Of a stretch of 64,000 nucleotides of DNA, positions 1 through 10,502 are shown in pieces. How positions within the stretch are numbered: the first letter of the stretch is position 1; every line of letters begins with the position of its first letter. Source of the DNA: Akkermansia muciniphila (GTDB taxonomy: Bacteria > Verrucomicrobiota > Verrucomicrobiia > Verrucomicrobiales > Akkermansiaceae); contig CANQLV010000013.1 of the NCBI GenBank assembly GCA_947624785.1, positions 17,791 to 81,790 on the forward strand. The letters are read 5' to 3'. The position numbers and the translations under genes are program-made. The notes under the pieces were generated by a model, which was given only the letters and a program-made list of their open reading frames with translations, did not search any database and was not told where the DNA came from.

Positions 1-56
1 CGTTTTTCCGCGCTTCCCCTTCCCTTCCATATCAAAAAGCAACCCGGTTTAACGGC

Positions 57-656
57 CTATGCCGGAACATGCCTGCCGGGCATTTCTTCCCGCGCCCGGC
101 GGGTCATGGCGGCAATCAGCTCCGTCTTTCCCTCCGTATAGGCGTCCCGGTTGAATTCGAACTTCTCTTTTAAAGAGCGTTTTAGGGCGGCGTACCTTTC
201 CGCCTCATCCGGATGCGCGGCCAGGTAATCCCGGAAGTATAATTCATCCCAATCCAGGCAGGGCCGCACATGCAGATGGAACGCCTGGCCCCGGAAGCCG
301 TCCGCGGCATAGCCCTTCACCAGAACCAGGCGCATCCGCGCTTCGTCCCGGTGCATTTCCCGGTAGCCGCACCTTTCCAGCAGCGGAAGCGCTTCAAGGA
401 CGAATGAATCGGGCCGCACTTCCAGCAGAATGTCAATGGTGGGTTTGGCCGCCAGGCCGGGAACGGACGTGCTCCCGAAGTGGGAAAGGCGGCCAATGCG
501 CGAGACGGGCACCACTGATTCCAGCATCTTTTTCTCCCTCCGGTAGATTTCCGCCCACTCCGGCCTGGAATCGCTCAAGATGACGGGAAACAAGCGCCAG
601 AGTTCTTCAAGGCTCATGGCGGACAGGGCGGCTTCATCCGAAACACGGCGGGACAT
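57..656 (-). CDS. GrpB/UPF0157 family nucleotidyltransferase-like protein
   Basis: ORF with family-typical 'RIGRLSHFGSTSVPGLAAKPTIDILLEV' motif. Confidence 0.85.
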   Translation of the reverse strand: MSRRVSDEAALSAMSLEELWRLFPVILSDSRPEWAEIYRREKKMLESVVPVSRIGRLSHFGSTSVPGLAAKPTIDILLEVRPDSFVLEALPLLERCGYREMHRDEARMRLVLVKGYAADGFRGQAFHLHVRPCLDWDELYFRDYLAAHPDEAERYAALKRSLKEKFEFNRDAYTEGKTELIAAMTRRAREEMPGRHVPA

Positions 657-886
657 TCCCGGAAGATAAGGGAGACGGAGCCGTGAGTCAACCTCCCCGG
701 CGTTCCTGCCCCTCCTGTAGCCGGGGAACCGCGGCCCTTTTCCTCCCGTTCCCTATTTTCTCCGTTTGCGGCGGCCCTGCGGACGGCAGCGCAGGGCCTG
801 GTACCCGGCCACGACAAAGGCGAAGGTGGTCACCGCCAGAAAGGAGCGGAACAGCCACGCCAGAAGTTCCCAGTAAATCTCCTGAG

Positions 887-1099
887 TCATGCGGAAGGTT
901 TTTTACCGGAGTCCGGGACGTTGCCCAGATCTTCCCGGAGACGTTTGACGGCACAGGCAATCAGGGTGGCTTTATCCAGCTGACAGCGTTCCACGTTCAG
1001 AGCGGCCGCTTCCGCATCCCGGAAGAAATGGACGGATAACGGCATTTTCCCCTTGATTTGAATTTTTTTCTGACTCTTTTTCTTATTTCCCGTCTTCAT
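887..1099 (-). CDS. small basic hypothetical protein
   Basis: 70-aa ORF, Lys-rich N-terminus, not overlapped by a better ORF; no family recognised. Confidence 0.4.
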   Translation of the reverse strand: MKTGNKKKSQKKIQIKGKMPLSVHFFRDAEAAALNVERCQLDKATLIACAVKRLREDLGNVPDSGKKPSA

Positions 1100-1255
1100 A
1101 AAAATCCTTCTTTTGGTGCAATAAGGGCTTCAATAACCCGCTTACGATGCGATAATGCACCTGAAACGGTATTCCAGTCAACGAAAATATACCGTTAAAA
1201 TGATATTATGCAAAAAAGGTTGAAAAATCGCACCATTTTCGTTACAAAGAGATGC

Positions 1256-1756
1256 ATGAGTGAGAATCAGGATGAACTCAAAGTGCAGATCAAGGCATGG
1301 CTGAAACAGCAGAACATTTCCCGCAACGCATTTGCGGAGGAATGCTTCGTGTCTCCCAATACGGTCCGCAACTGGCTTGCCAAGGTAGCCATTCCCAAAG
1401 ACAAGGAAGCTCTCATCCGGCTCATGATGGAAAAGACGGAAAGGGAGAAAAAACTGAAGGAGGCGGCAAGAGCCCATTGGAAACCCTTCGCCGTCATGCT
1501 GAGCGCCGAGGATTACAAACTTATCGAAGAAGCCGCCAGAAGAGACAACATGACGGTGGAGGAATGGGCGGAAGCCACCCTGATCAAGGACGCCCAGAAG
1601 AGGATGAAGAATTATTACGACGACGAAAGCAGCCTCCCGAACGACATCCCTCTGGCAGCGGAAATTCCGGAGGAGTACGGCGCTCCCAGGCCTTCCTCCT
1701 CTTCCAGTTCTTCTCCCTCCGAACCTTCTCCTCCCCGCCGCAGGCCGCGGCAATAA
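1256..1756 (+). CDS. putative HTH DNA-binding protein with disordered Ser/Pro/Arg C-terminus
   Basis: 'WLKQQNISRNAFAEECFVSPNTVRNWLAK' resembles an HTH; followed by a terminator at 1824. Confidence 0.65.
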   Translation: MSENQDELKVQIKAWLKQQNISRNAFAEECFVSPNTVRNWLAKVAIPKDKEALIRLMMEKTEREKKLKEAARAHWKPFAVMLSAEDYKLIEEAARRDNMTVEEWAEATLIKDAQKRMKNYYDDESSLPNDIPLAAEIPEEYGAPRPSSSSSSSPSEPSPPRRRPRQ

Positions 1757-1823
1757 ACCATGGCGGATATGGCAGGCGCGCCCGTGCAGAAACGCCGCCG
1801 CCCGCGAATTCCCCCTTTGGCTG

Positions 1824-1858
1824 AAAACCCCCGGCTCCCTGCGGTTCCGGGGGTTTTT
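1824..1858 (+). terminator. rho-independent terminator
   Basis: aaaacccccgg-ctccctgcggtt-ccgggggttttt. Confidence 0.8.
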
Positions 1859-2045
1859 CCTGCCAAGGCATCGGGAACGGCGCAAACACTTGCGGCAGCC
1901 GGAACCGGGATGAGCTTCCGCAAACGATTGAAATCACGCGTGACCAGCGGGCACGCTGGGGATATTAGCTGCCGCAGGGGCTTGCCCGCTCCAGTCCGCT
2001 CTTTTTTCTTGCCTGACGAGCTCAAGGAGTTCTATCATATTGACC

Positions 2046-3619
2046 ATGAGTCAACTACTCTGCCTATTGTTCATTTCCGCCTTCTGGCTCCCGCTTTCCG
2101 CCCGTGCGGAGGCGGCTCCGCCGGCCGTTCCCTCCATTGCCGTCAGGATGGTGCATCCGGACAGCCTGGAGCTGGACCGGGAAGGGAAACCGGTTCCGGA
2201 AGGATACACGCCTTATGTGTATGAATTCCGGGACCGCCACGGAAAAATGCATCGGGAACGGCTGTTTCTGAAAGACGAACCCGTCATTACGGAAACGGAG
2301 GTGGAACGTGCAGGCGTCGATCCGGGCACGCCGGGGCATCTTAACATCACCCTGAACACGCCGGGAGGGAGGGCCATGAAAACGGCTACATCCGCCATGA
2401 GGCTGGGACATGACAGGCTGGCTGTCGTCGTTCAGGGAAAAGTCAATTCGGCCCCGGTGGTTCAGGCCATTCTTTCCAATACCTTCGTCATCTCCGGACT
2501 GGACAAGGCGAATGAAGCTGAAAACCTGGCGGAATTGCTCAACCGCAGGGCTGCCGCCGGAAAGGTAGCTTCCTTTACTCCCCGTGACCTGGCCCTGTAC
2601 GCCGTTCATCCGGACAGTGACCGGCTGGTGAAGGAAGGGACGCTTTCCGTACCGGGCTACCGGCTCTGGAGCCGCCCGGGCGCGGGGGAAAGAAAAAACG
2701 CGGAGAAGGAATACCTGTTTTTGGGGAACGCTCCCATCGTCACCGGGGATTACGCCCGGTCCGCACGCCCTAATCTGGATTATCCGGGGCATCTGGACAT
2801 CGTTTGGAATGAAGAAGCGTACAGGAACCTGGAACAGGCCTGCGCCGCCCTCCGGCCCGGCAAGGACAGAATGGCCGTGCCATCCTGTCCACGCCCGTAT
2901 TCCATAAAATGCCTTCCCACGCCACCCTCATTCCCGTGCCGGATGATGACCGCCGGCTGGATGATCTCTGCACGGCCATCAATACCCAGATTCCGCCGCT
3001 CACGGAACAGCAGCAGAGGAAGGCGAAAGAGGAGCTGGCCGTTTATCCCGTGCATCCCCGCAGCACGGAGCTGGAACAGCGGTTCCTCCCGGAACTCCGG
3101 CAGGGGAAAACCATTCACCTGAAAAGCGGGTTCCGCTCCGTCCCCTACACCCGCCCTGATTTCCCGGAGCCTGTTCCATCCTGGGCCTTCATCCGGACGG
3201 AATCCCTGATCGGCCCGGAGGATGTCCGGCACGCGGCACGGGAGCAGGACGGCACGATTGTGTACAGCCTGCTGCCCCAGGCCTGGAAGAAGCTGCGTTC
3301 CTTCATGGACGGAAGCCCGGAAGGAACAGTAGCTGTGGCGATCGTCTTCCAGGGGAAGGTTTACCAGCTGTTCAAGATCAGAGACAGGTTGCTGCAGATG
3401 TGGAGAATCCCCGTGATTACAACCATTCAGCCCATTTCCGCCATTTACATCCTCACCCCGGAGGAGGAACGGCGCATGCACCGGGAATTCCTTTATTACG
3501 TCTTCAGGGACATGCTGTTCCCCGTCAGCCCGTGGTTCTTTAAAAACTGCGTTCCTTTCCGTACGCTGGGTGAACGGAAGCCTTTTTTAATGATTGATTC
3601 CGGCCTGGAGCGCCCCTGA
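2046..3619 (+). pseudogene. secreted protein with three SecD-P1/head-like repeats, interrupted by an apparent 1-nt frameshift near 2876-2884
   Basis: ORF 2040-3122 (frame 3) reads '...RPGKDRMAV' and homologous sequence resumes in the frame of ORF 2909-3619 ('AILSTPVFHKMPS...'); N-terminal signal peptide 'LLCLLFISAFWLPLSARAEA'. Confidence 0.7.
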
Positions 3620-3667
3620 TTTTTTTGCTCGAACCGGGGGCGGCGCTCCGCTATATTGCCTCCCGTT

Positions 3668-5314
3668 ATGGCAACACCGGATTTTCATTACCAGGATCCT
3701 TTTCCCATTGAAAAGGACGACACCCAGTACCGCCTCATCACGTCCGACTACGTGAGCGTGGGGGACTTTGAAGGACACCCCATGCTGAAGGTGGAACCGG
3801 AGGGCCTGCGCCTGCTGGCCGCGGAAGCCTTCCATGACGTGGCCTTTTTCCTGCGCCCCGCCCACCTGAAGCAGGTGGCCGCCATTCTGGACGATCCGGA
3901 AGCCAGCGCCAATGACAAGAGCGTGGCCCTGACGATGCTCCGCAACGCGGAGGTGGCCTCCGCCGGAATCCTGCCGTTCTGCCAGGACACGGGCACCGCC
4001 ACCATCGTGGGCAAGAAGGGCCAGCAGGTCTGGACCGGCTGCGATGACTGCGAACAGCTTTCCCACGGCGTTTACGACGCCTACACCCAGAACAACCTGC
4101 GCTATTCCCAGACCGTGGCGCTGGACATGTATACGGAGAAGAACACCGGCACCAACCTTCCCGCCCAGATTGACATTGAAGCCGTGGAAGGCATGAAGTA
4201 CTCCTTCCTCTTCGTCGCCAAGGGCGGCGGCTCCGCCAACAAGACCTACCTTTACCAGGAAACGAAGGCCCTGCTGAACCCGGCCACGCTGAAGAAGTTC
4301 CTGGTGGAGAAGATGAGCACCCTGGGCACGGCGGCCTGCCCGCCCTATCACATCGCCTTCGTCATCGGCGGCACCTCCGCGGAAAAGTGCCTGAAAACCG
4401 TGAAGATGGCCTCCACGAAGTATTACGACAACCTGCCGACCACGGGCAACGAGTACGGACGCGCCTTCCGCGACCTGGAGCTGGAAAAGGAATTGCATGA
4501 AGAAGCGTGCAAGCTGGGCCTGGGCGCCCAGTTCGGCGGCAAGTGGTACGCGCTGGACGTGCGCGTCATCCGCCTGCCCCGCCACGGAGCCTCCTGCCCG
4601 GTGGGCCTGGGCGTCTCCTGCTCCGCGGACCGCAACGCGAAGGCCAAGATCACGCCGGAAGGCATTTTCATTGAACAGCTGGAAACCAACCCCGGCCAGT
4701 ACATTCCGGAAGCCCTGCGCATGACCTCCAGCGAGGCCGTCTCCATTGACCTGAACCGCCCGATGAAGGAAGTGCTGGCGGAACTGAGCAAGTACCCCGT
4801 CACCACGCGCCTGAGCCTGAACGGCACCATCATCGTGGCTCGGGACATCGCCCACGCCAAGCTGAAGGAACGCCTGGAAAAGGGTGAAGGCATGCCCCAG
4901 TACATGAAGGACCATCCCGTGTACTACGCCGGTCCGGCCAAGACCCCGGAAGGGTATCCCTCCGGCTCCTTCGGCCCCACCACGGCGGGGCGCATGGATT
5001 CCTACGTGGACCTGTTCCAGGAAAACGGCGGCTCCATGATCATGATCGCCAAGGGCAACCGCAGCCAGCAGGTGACGGACGCCTGCCGGAAGCACGGCGG
5101 CTTTTACCTGGGCTCCATCGGCGGCCCCGCCGCCATCCTGGCCAAGAATAACATCAGGAAGGTGGAACTGCTGGAATACCCGGAACTGGGCATGGAAGCC
5201 ATCTGGAAGATTGAGGTGGAGGACTTCCCCGCCTTCATTCTGGTGGACGACAAGGGCAACGATTTCTTCGCGAAGATCCGCGAAGGCTGGGCCTGCGCCG
5301 GCTGCGCCCATTAA
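3668..5314 (+). CDS. fumA: class I (Fe-S) fumarate hydratase
   Basis: Full-length; '[17 protein letters not shown]', 'CPVGLGVSC', '[15 protein letters not shown]' class I fumarase motifs; likely start is ATG at 3668. Confidence 0.92.
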   Translation: MATPDFHYQDPFPIEKDDTQYRLITSDYVSVGDFEGHPMLKVEPEGLRLLAAEAFHDVAFFLRPAHLKQVAAILDDPEASANDKSVALTMLRNAEVASAGILPFCQDTGTATIVGKKGQQVWTGCDDCEQLSHGVYDAYTQNNLRYSQTVALDMYTEKNTGTNLPAQIDIEAVEGMKYSFLFVAKGGGSANKTYLYQETKALLNPATLKKFLVEKMSTLGTAACPPYHIAFVIGGTSAEKCLKTVKMASTKYYDNLPTTGNEYGRAFRDLELEKELHEEACKLGLGAQFGGKWYALDVRVIRLPRHGASCPVGLGVSCSADRNAKAKITPEGIFIEQLETNPGQYIPEALRMTSSEAVSIDLNRPMKEVLAELSKYPVTTRLSLNGTIIVARDIAHAKLKERLEKGEGMPQYMKDHPVYYAGPAKTPEGYPSGSFGPTTAGRMDSYVDLFQENGGSMIMIAKGNRSQQVTDACRKHGGFYLGSIGGPAAILAKNNIRKVELLEYPELGMEAIWKIEVEDFPAFILVDDKGNDFFAKIREGWACAGCAH

Positions 5315-5343
5315 GCCGCCCGGACAGAGCGCCTGATTTTTAC

Positions 5344-5380
5344 CCCTGTTCCGCCATGCCGCGCGGAACAGGGATTTTTT
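5344..5380 (+). terminator. rho-independent terminator of fumarase gene
   Basis: ccctgttccgc-catgccgc-gcggaacaggg-attttttt. Confidence 0.85.
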
Positions 5381-5673
5381 ACGGTCCTTTACGGGAAAAC
5401 CCGTTTTATCTCCCCTCCTTTTTCCCTTGAGCTTTTGGATAGATTCTTCCGAATATCCCCGGCACGCTGTTTCAAGCATTCATTAAATCCGGAAGGAGGA
5501 AGAAGCGCAGATATAAATAGGTGGAATCCCCCACCCGTTACAGGCAGGATTTCCATCCTTCAAAAAACCGTTTGTAGGGCATTTTCCGGAGGTTTTCCCT
5601 CTTGACTATTTATGGAATTTTTCCATAGTAGTCCCAGTTAGTATCATACAGATTACATCAACCTCTAATAAAT

Positions 5674-5706
5674 CGCCCCGTCCTGCTGACACAGGACGGG
5701 GCTTTT
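5674..5706. terminator. strong GC hairpin, possible bidirectional terminator
   Basis: gccccgtcctg-ctgaca-caggacggggc-tttt. Confidence 0.65.
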
Positions 5707-5931
5707 CATCAGCTGAACATTAGAGCCTTCCCGTCCTTCCGCTCCATTCTCCCATGCCCGGGGCGGGCGTTTCAGGGAAAGAACGGCAATAGAGCACGTC
5801 CTTTCCAACAACTCCGGAGATGGCCGCCAGGCTGGCAGAGCAACGCGGTTCCCCCATCGCAGCAGGCGCCACGGAAAAGCCCCCGTCCACGGGAAGGCCA
5901 GGGACCACGCCGGATACACAGTGCGCCCGCT

Positions 5932-6438
5932 TCACGCAAGCAGGGAATAAAGCAGCATCAGCGCCAGATTGGCCGCGGCGGCCAGCAGCAGCCCGCCCGG
6001 CTTCAAATACCGCGCTTTTCCCAGGAAAACCGCCAGCACCGTGAAGACGGCATACAGGGATATCCACATCAGAAAGAATTCCGTCAGATTCCTTCCATTC
6101 CCGAGATTGTCCAGGGGCATTTTCCGGCCGGAAAAGAGGAGGGGCAACGCCGGAAGCACGGCATAAACGGCATATACCCAGTTCCTCACCTCCGGCCTGA
6201 AGACGACCGCCAGCGGGTCCCGGCCAAAGAGGATGTTCCGGGAATGGACGCTCTGCACCTTTTCCTTCCGCAGGGCGAAGGGGAGATAGAGGAGAAGAAG
6301 CATCGGCAGCAGAACAGGCCAGGCGTACCAGACCGTGGCCGCCCCCAGCATGAAGACGAAGAAGGCGGTAAAAATGATGGGAATGCCCGCCATGAGCAGG
6401 AAAAGGAGGCTTGTCCTGCGATCCGATTTTTCCCCCAT
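5932..6438 (-). CDS. multi-pass membrane protein, unknown function
   Basis: ~168 aa with several hydrophobic segments. Confidence 0.7.
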   Translation of the reverse strand: MGEKSDRRTSLLFLLMAGIPIIFTAFFVFMLGAATVWYAWPVLLPMLLLLYLPFALRKEKVQSVHSRNILFGRDPLAVVFRPEVRNWVYAVYAVLPALPLLFSGRKMPLDNLGNGRNLTEFFLMWISLYAVFTVLAVFLGKARYLKPGGLLLAAAANLALMLLYSLLA

Positions 6439-6641
6439 TTTCAGGAAGGACCATGAGAGGAAGGCCATAGGGTAAGAGGTTGGTTTTCCGAAGGTTGCCA
6501 GAAATCACAGCCGCCCGCAAGGAAAAGCCGCCCACGTCCGGCAGAATCCGCGACGAACCCCGTTCCGCACGCAGAAAGCCGGACCGCAGGCAGACTCTGA
6601 TTGGGATTGCCCCCCGCGCCTTCCCACGCTATCCTGCCTTC

Positions 6642-7094
6642 ATGGCCTACCGAATCTGCAAATCCATTGAACTGGAAAGCGGGCACCTTCTGTCCAAGCA
6701 CCCCGGCAACTGCAAATTCCCCCATGGCCACACGCGCTCCGTGGAGATGGTGTTCCGGGCGGATACGCTGGACGCCAACGATATGGTGGTGGATTTCAAG
6801 GCCGTCAAGCAGATGATGGGGGATTTTCTGCAGCAGTTTGACCATTCCCTGTGCGTGAATACGGAAGACCCCAATTACGCCGCCTTCGTGGCCGCGTACG
6901 GAGAGCGCATCATCCCGTTTGACCGGGAGGACCCCACCAGCGAGGTAATGGCCCGCACCATTTTCAACTTCGCCCGGCATGCGCTGGAAAAGGCCAGGGA
7001 AGGTTCCGGAGAATATCCCGTGCGGGACTGCGTCACCCTGGAACGCGTGCGCGTGTGGGAGACCAGCAGTTCCTGGGCGGAATACGGGGAATAA
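6642..7094 (+). CDS. queD: 6-carboxy-5,6,7,8-tetrahydropterin synthase (QueD/PTPS family)
   Basis: 'CKFPHGHTRSVEMVF' zinc motif, 'MVVDFKAVKQ', 'FDHSLCVN', 'RVRVWETSSSWAEY'. Confidence 0.88.
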   Translation: MAYRICKSIELESGHLLSKHPGNCKFPHGHTRSVEMVFRADTLDANDMVVDFKAVKQMMGDFLQQFDHSLCVNTEDPNYAAFVAAYGERIIPFDREDPTSEVMARTIFNFARHALEKAREGSGEYPVRDCVTLERVRVWETSSSWAEYGE

Positions 7095-7152
7095 AAGCGC
7101 AGGCCATTCCTCCGGTCCCGCGGTCCGCCGGCAATGCCGTTTCAACCGCATT

Positions 7153-7547
7153 TCACGGTTTGCCCTTCAGGTCGGTTACCCTGCGGACAGGCAGTTCCCA
7201 GGGGAATTCAACCAGGTAAAAATCCGCGCTTCCGGGCCATGTGCGGACGGCGTTTTCTTCCACGACGGGATGGCCGCCCTTCCGGCAGATCAGGACGCAG
7301 ACCGTATCCTTCAAGGCAAAGGTCATTTTCCCCACCGTACGGACGCTTCCCTCTTCCACGCAGGCGGGGAAAGGTATTTGTCCGGATTTCCCAGGCCCCC
7401 AGTCCTTTTCAATGGGAGCCAGAAGGTAAAGGTGTCCTGTATCACGCCGTTCCTGCGGCTCGGCAGGCTCAAGGGAATGCCTCCGTCCGGCAGTTTGACG
7501 CCCTTCCAGTTCCTCCCATGTTTTGCAGAAACCCGGTTGCCGGGCAA
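7153..7547 (-). pseudogene. hypothetical protein interrupted by an apparent frameshift near 7405-7425
   Basis: ORF 7323-7547 gives '...QDTFTFWL'; the other frame, open through the overlap, continues 'APIEKDWGPGKSGQIPFPACVEEGSVRTVGKMTFALKD...' into ORF 7153-7359. Confidence 0.55.
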
Positions 7548-7580
7548 TTCCCCCGGATAGCGCCCGTGGAGGCTTATCCC

Positions 7581-8339
7581 TTAAAAGGGGTTGAAGGAGA
7601 TCATGCGCTTCTGCGTCCTGTGCCCGTACGTGGAAGAATACACATCAGTAATTTCACGGGCCCATTCGTCAATGGTGCGCTGGTGGTGGGCGTATTTTTT
7701 AAAGTCCTTGGTATCCACGCCCAGCAGGGCGCTGTGGTCTTCTTCATAGTCCGCAAATTCGGAGACGATGCGGCCGTTTTCATCCCGCAGGCGTCCCGCC
7801 ATGGCGATGTGGCCCTTCTTGATGAACCGCTTGACCAGGCCGCCCCCCTTGATGCCGCTCAACGCCGTGACAAAAATGCCGGCTTTGGCGTTCGTGGGCG
7901 TGATGGAGATGATGGCGAGCTCCAGCGTATAGGCCCCCCTGGTTCCCGGAGGCACCATCTCAAAGTGCGGATTTTCAGCAACTTCCTTTTCCATGCTGGC
8001 CGTGACGCTCTTCCGGAAGTATTCCGCCAGACTGTGCAGGGCATCAAATCCTTCCGCGGTATCCGGCCTCACATCCATGTGCACCGTATCCACCGGAACG
8101 ACGGCCATCAGGACTTTTTTGCCGTCCACGCCGTTTACCTTGTCATTCCAGATTTTTTTATCATCAGCATTCCAGTAGGCGTCAAACGGGATATGGGAGT
8201 CGCAATTTTTTATCTGATGAGCCACAAAGCCCGTCCGGGGCACATGCTTGAAGTTATTGGAGCAAGCCACTACCGCCATGCCGCCAAGCAGCACGAGCGC
8301 CATCAGGGAAGCGAGGAACAGGAACCGGTGTTTCTTCAT
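7581..8339 (-). CDS. lipoprotein, DUF3313-like
   Basis: 'MKKHRFLFLASLMALVLLGGMAVVAC' lipoprotein signal. Confidence 0.7.
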   Translation of the reverse strand: MKKHRFLFLASLMALVLLGGMAVVACSNNFKHVPRTGFVAHQIKNCDSHIPFDAYWNADDKKIWNDKVNGVDGKKVLMAVVPVDTVHMDVRPDTAEGFDALHSLAEYFRKSVTASMEKEVAENPHFEMVPPGTRGAYTLELAIISITPTNAKAGIFVTALSGIKGGGLVKRFIKKGHIAMAGRLRDENGRIVSEFADYEEDHSALLGVDTKDFKKYAHHQRTIDEWAREITDVYSSTYGHRTQKRMISFNPF

Positions 8340-8704
8340 AAACAGGCAATCAGCTAGAATCATTTCATACATGACCGGGCATCCGCTGTCAATAAAACCC
8401 AGGAAACAAACCGCTCAAGACCGGAAAAGGGACGCCTTCCTTGTTGAGGCGGCAGGAGTGGGAGCGAAGATTTCCGGCATCCACCGGCCAGGAAGAACGG
8501 GAACGGAAGGAATTTTCCCCTCACTGCATCCGGAAATATCCCGGCAGGGGTGTTGACAAGGGTGGAAATTTTTTATCGGAAGCGCACGGGAGAAGGCACG
8601 GTTTTCCAGCATGTTTTCCCTGTTACCGTCCGGAGTGCCGCAAGGAAAAGGCGCGGCAGGTTTATGAAAATTCCTTTTTAAAGAACGGCCACCCGGGAGA
8701 GTCC

Positions 8705-10390
8705 CTAATTTTCTTCATCCATGGGGCGGTATTTCACGGCCAGTTTTTCCAGAAGCTTCAGGGCCAGGGCCGCGCGGCTGCGGAAGGATTTGTAGTCCCG
8801 CGGGTCGCAGTCGCTCCAGGCCCGTTCTGCCAGCGCCAGCGCGCGGGGCCACGCCATGTATTCCACCAGCCCCATGTCGTACAGGTATTCCGTCCAGATG
8901 TTGGCCTGGAGTCCGCGCACCCTGGAGGCCTCTTCCGGAGACAGTTCCGGCAGTTCATAGCCGTACACCTGCCTGAGAGGTATCAGGCCCCCGATGGCCT
9001 TCGGCTCCGTGGGAGCAGAAGACTGGTAGTAGTCAAAGTAGAAGTGGGAGCACGGGGACAGAATGACCGGATGCCCCTTTCTAACCGCCGCCGCGGCAAA
9101 GTCATTGCCGCGCCACGCCATGACGAAGATGTGTTTGTCCGCCTCCAGTTCCCCTGCCTCATCCCAGACGATGGCGTCATAACCGTCCTTCCGCACGTAG
9201 TCCGCAATCTGCTGCAGGAAGTCCCGGCTCAGGGCCTTGAGGTCCGTCTCGTTCAGGGCCTTCAAACGGTTCTGGCAGTACCTGCATTTTTTCCATGCTT
9301 CCGCGGATACCTCGTCATGGCCCAGATGAATGGGGGAGCCGGGCGGGAAGACGGCCTTGAGTTCATCCACCACGTCTTTCACGAAGCGGAGCGTTTCCGG
9401 ACGCCCCATGCAGACGGCGTCCCGGCCTTTTTTCCCTTCCACGGGAAAGTCCACCCCGTCGCAGATCAAGTCCCCATAAGCGTGCATGGCCGCATAGGAA
9501 TGGCCGGGAAGGTCTATTTCCGGCACAATGGCGACCTGGCGGCTGCGGGCATAGGCAATGATTTCCCTCATCTGCTCCTGGGTGTAAAAACCGCCGTAGG
9601 TGGCCTCCGGGTCATGCTCCTGAATGGCCAGCTTCACTTCCTGCCAGTTCCATTCCCCGTTGGCCAGCGGCACGCGCCACGCGCTCATGGAGGTGAGAAG
9701 GGGGTATTTTTTAATTTCCATCCGCCAGCCGGGGCCGTCCGTCAGGTGCAGGTGAAGCCGGTTGAGCTTGAAGAGGGACATGGCGTCAATCATGCGCTTG
9801 ACCTCCGCCATGGTGAAGAAGTGGCGGGAGACGTCCAGCATGATGCCCCTCCATTCAAAACGGGGAACGTCCCTGATGGAGAAGACGGGCACGGAGAAGC
9901 CTTCCCCGGTCCGGTTGGCGTTCAGTATCTGGACCATGCTCTGCCACGCGTAGAAGAGGCCCTGGGGGTCAGCCGCATTCAGATGCAGTACGCCCCGCCC
10001 TCCCTGCACGCCTTCCAGACGCGCCTCATATCCTTCTCCCGTTCCCGCCGGGGTCCCTCCCAGGGAGCACACCACGTCCGCAGAATTCCTGTCCCGCGTC
10101 ATGGAAAGCCCGGTCAGGACGCCCTGTGCGTTGAGCACATTCAAGAGGGCTTCCACTGCCGGAGCATCCTTTTCCGGGGCATAAACGGCCAGTCTCAATG
10201 GCAAGAGGACCAGGAAAGAAGCGTCCGACCTGCACTCGGAGGGAGCAGGCAGCAGCACGTCTTCCGCAGGGACGGCATGGCCTTTTTCCACCCCCAGGAA
10301 GGCGGCCATGGCCAGCACAGCCGTCCGCAGGTAAAACCGCCTTCCATTCATCATTCCCGGAATACGGGAACGCCACGAACGTTCTTTCAT
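8705..10390 (-). CDS. beta-N-acetylhexosaminidase, GH20
   Basis: 'FEWRGIMLDVSRHFF', 'NRLHLHLTDGPGWRMEIKKYP', 'IHLGHDEVSAEAW' (catalytic D-E). Confidence 0.93.
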   Translation of the reverse strand: MKERSWRSRIPGMMNGRRFYLRTAVLAMAAFLGVEKGHAVPAEDVLLPAPSECRSDASFLVLLPLRLAVYAPEKDAPAVEALLNVLNAQGVLTGLSMTRDRNSADVVCSLGGTPAGTGEGYEARLEGVQGGRGVLHLNAADPQGLFYAWQSMVQILNANRTGEGFSVPVFSIRDVPRFEWRGIMLDVSRHFFTMAEVKRMIDAMSLFKLNRLHLHLTDGPGWRMEIKKYPLLTSMSAWRVPLANGEWNWQEVKLAIQEHDPEATYGGFYTQEQMREIIAYARSRQVAIVPEIDLPGHSYAAMHAYGDLICDGVDFPVEGKKGRDAVCMGRPETLRFVKDVVDELKAVFPPGSPIHLGHDEVSAEAWKKCRYCQNRLKALNETDLKALSRDFLQQIADYVRKDGYDAIVWDEAGELEADKHIFVMAWRGNDFAAAAVRKGHPVILSPCSHFYFDYYQSSAPTEPKAIGGLIPLRQVYGYELPELSPEEASRVRGLQANIWTEYLYDMGLVEYMAWPRALALAERAWSDCDPRDYKSFRSRAALALKLLEKLAVKYRPMDEEN

Positions 10391-10449
10391 ATAAAGCCGG
10401 AAGGCTTGCGGCGCACCATACGCGCTCCGGTACTTCCGGCCCCTATTAC

Positions 10450-10480
10450 AAAAAAAGGCGCGGCCATGTTCAGCCGCGCC
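10450..10480 (-). terminator. rho-independent terminator of ffh
   Basis: minus strand ggcgcggc-tgaacatg-gccgcgcc-ttttttt, 22 nt after the ffh stop. Confidence 0.85.
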
Positions 10481-10502
10481 TCCGGGTCAAATCCGTTTCC
10501 GC

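Noticed and set aside
3587-5479. 630-aa minus-strand ORF opposite fumarase
   Set aside because: Shadow ORF from GC-rich codon bias; low-complexity His/Gly/Ala/Val composition and fully overlaps a clear fumarase.
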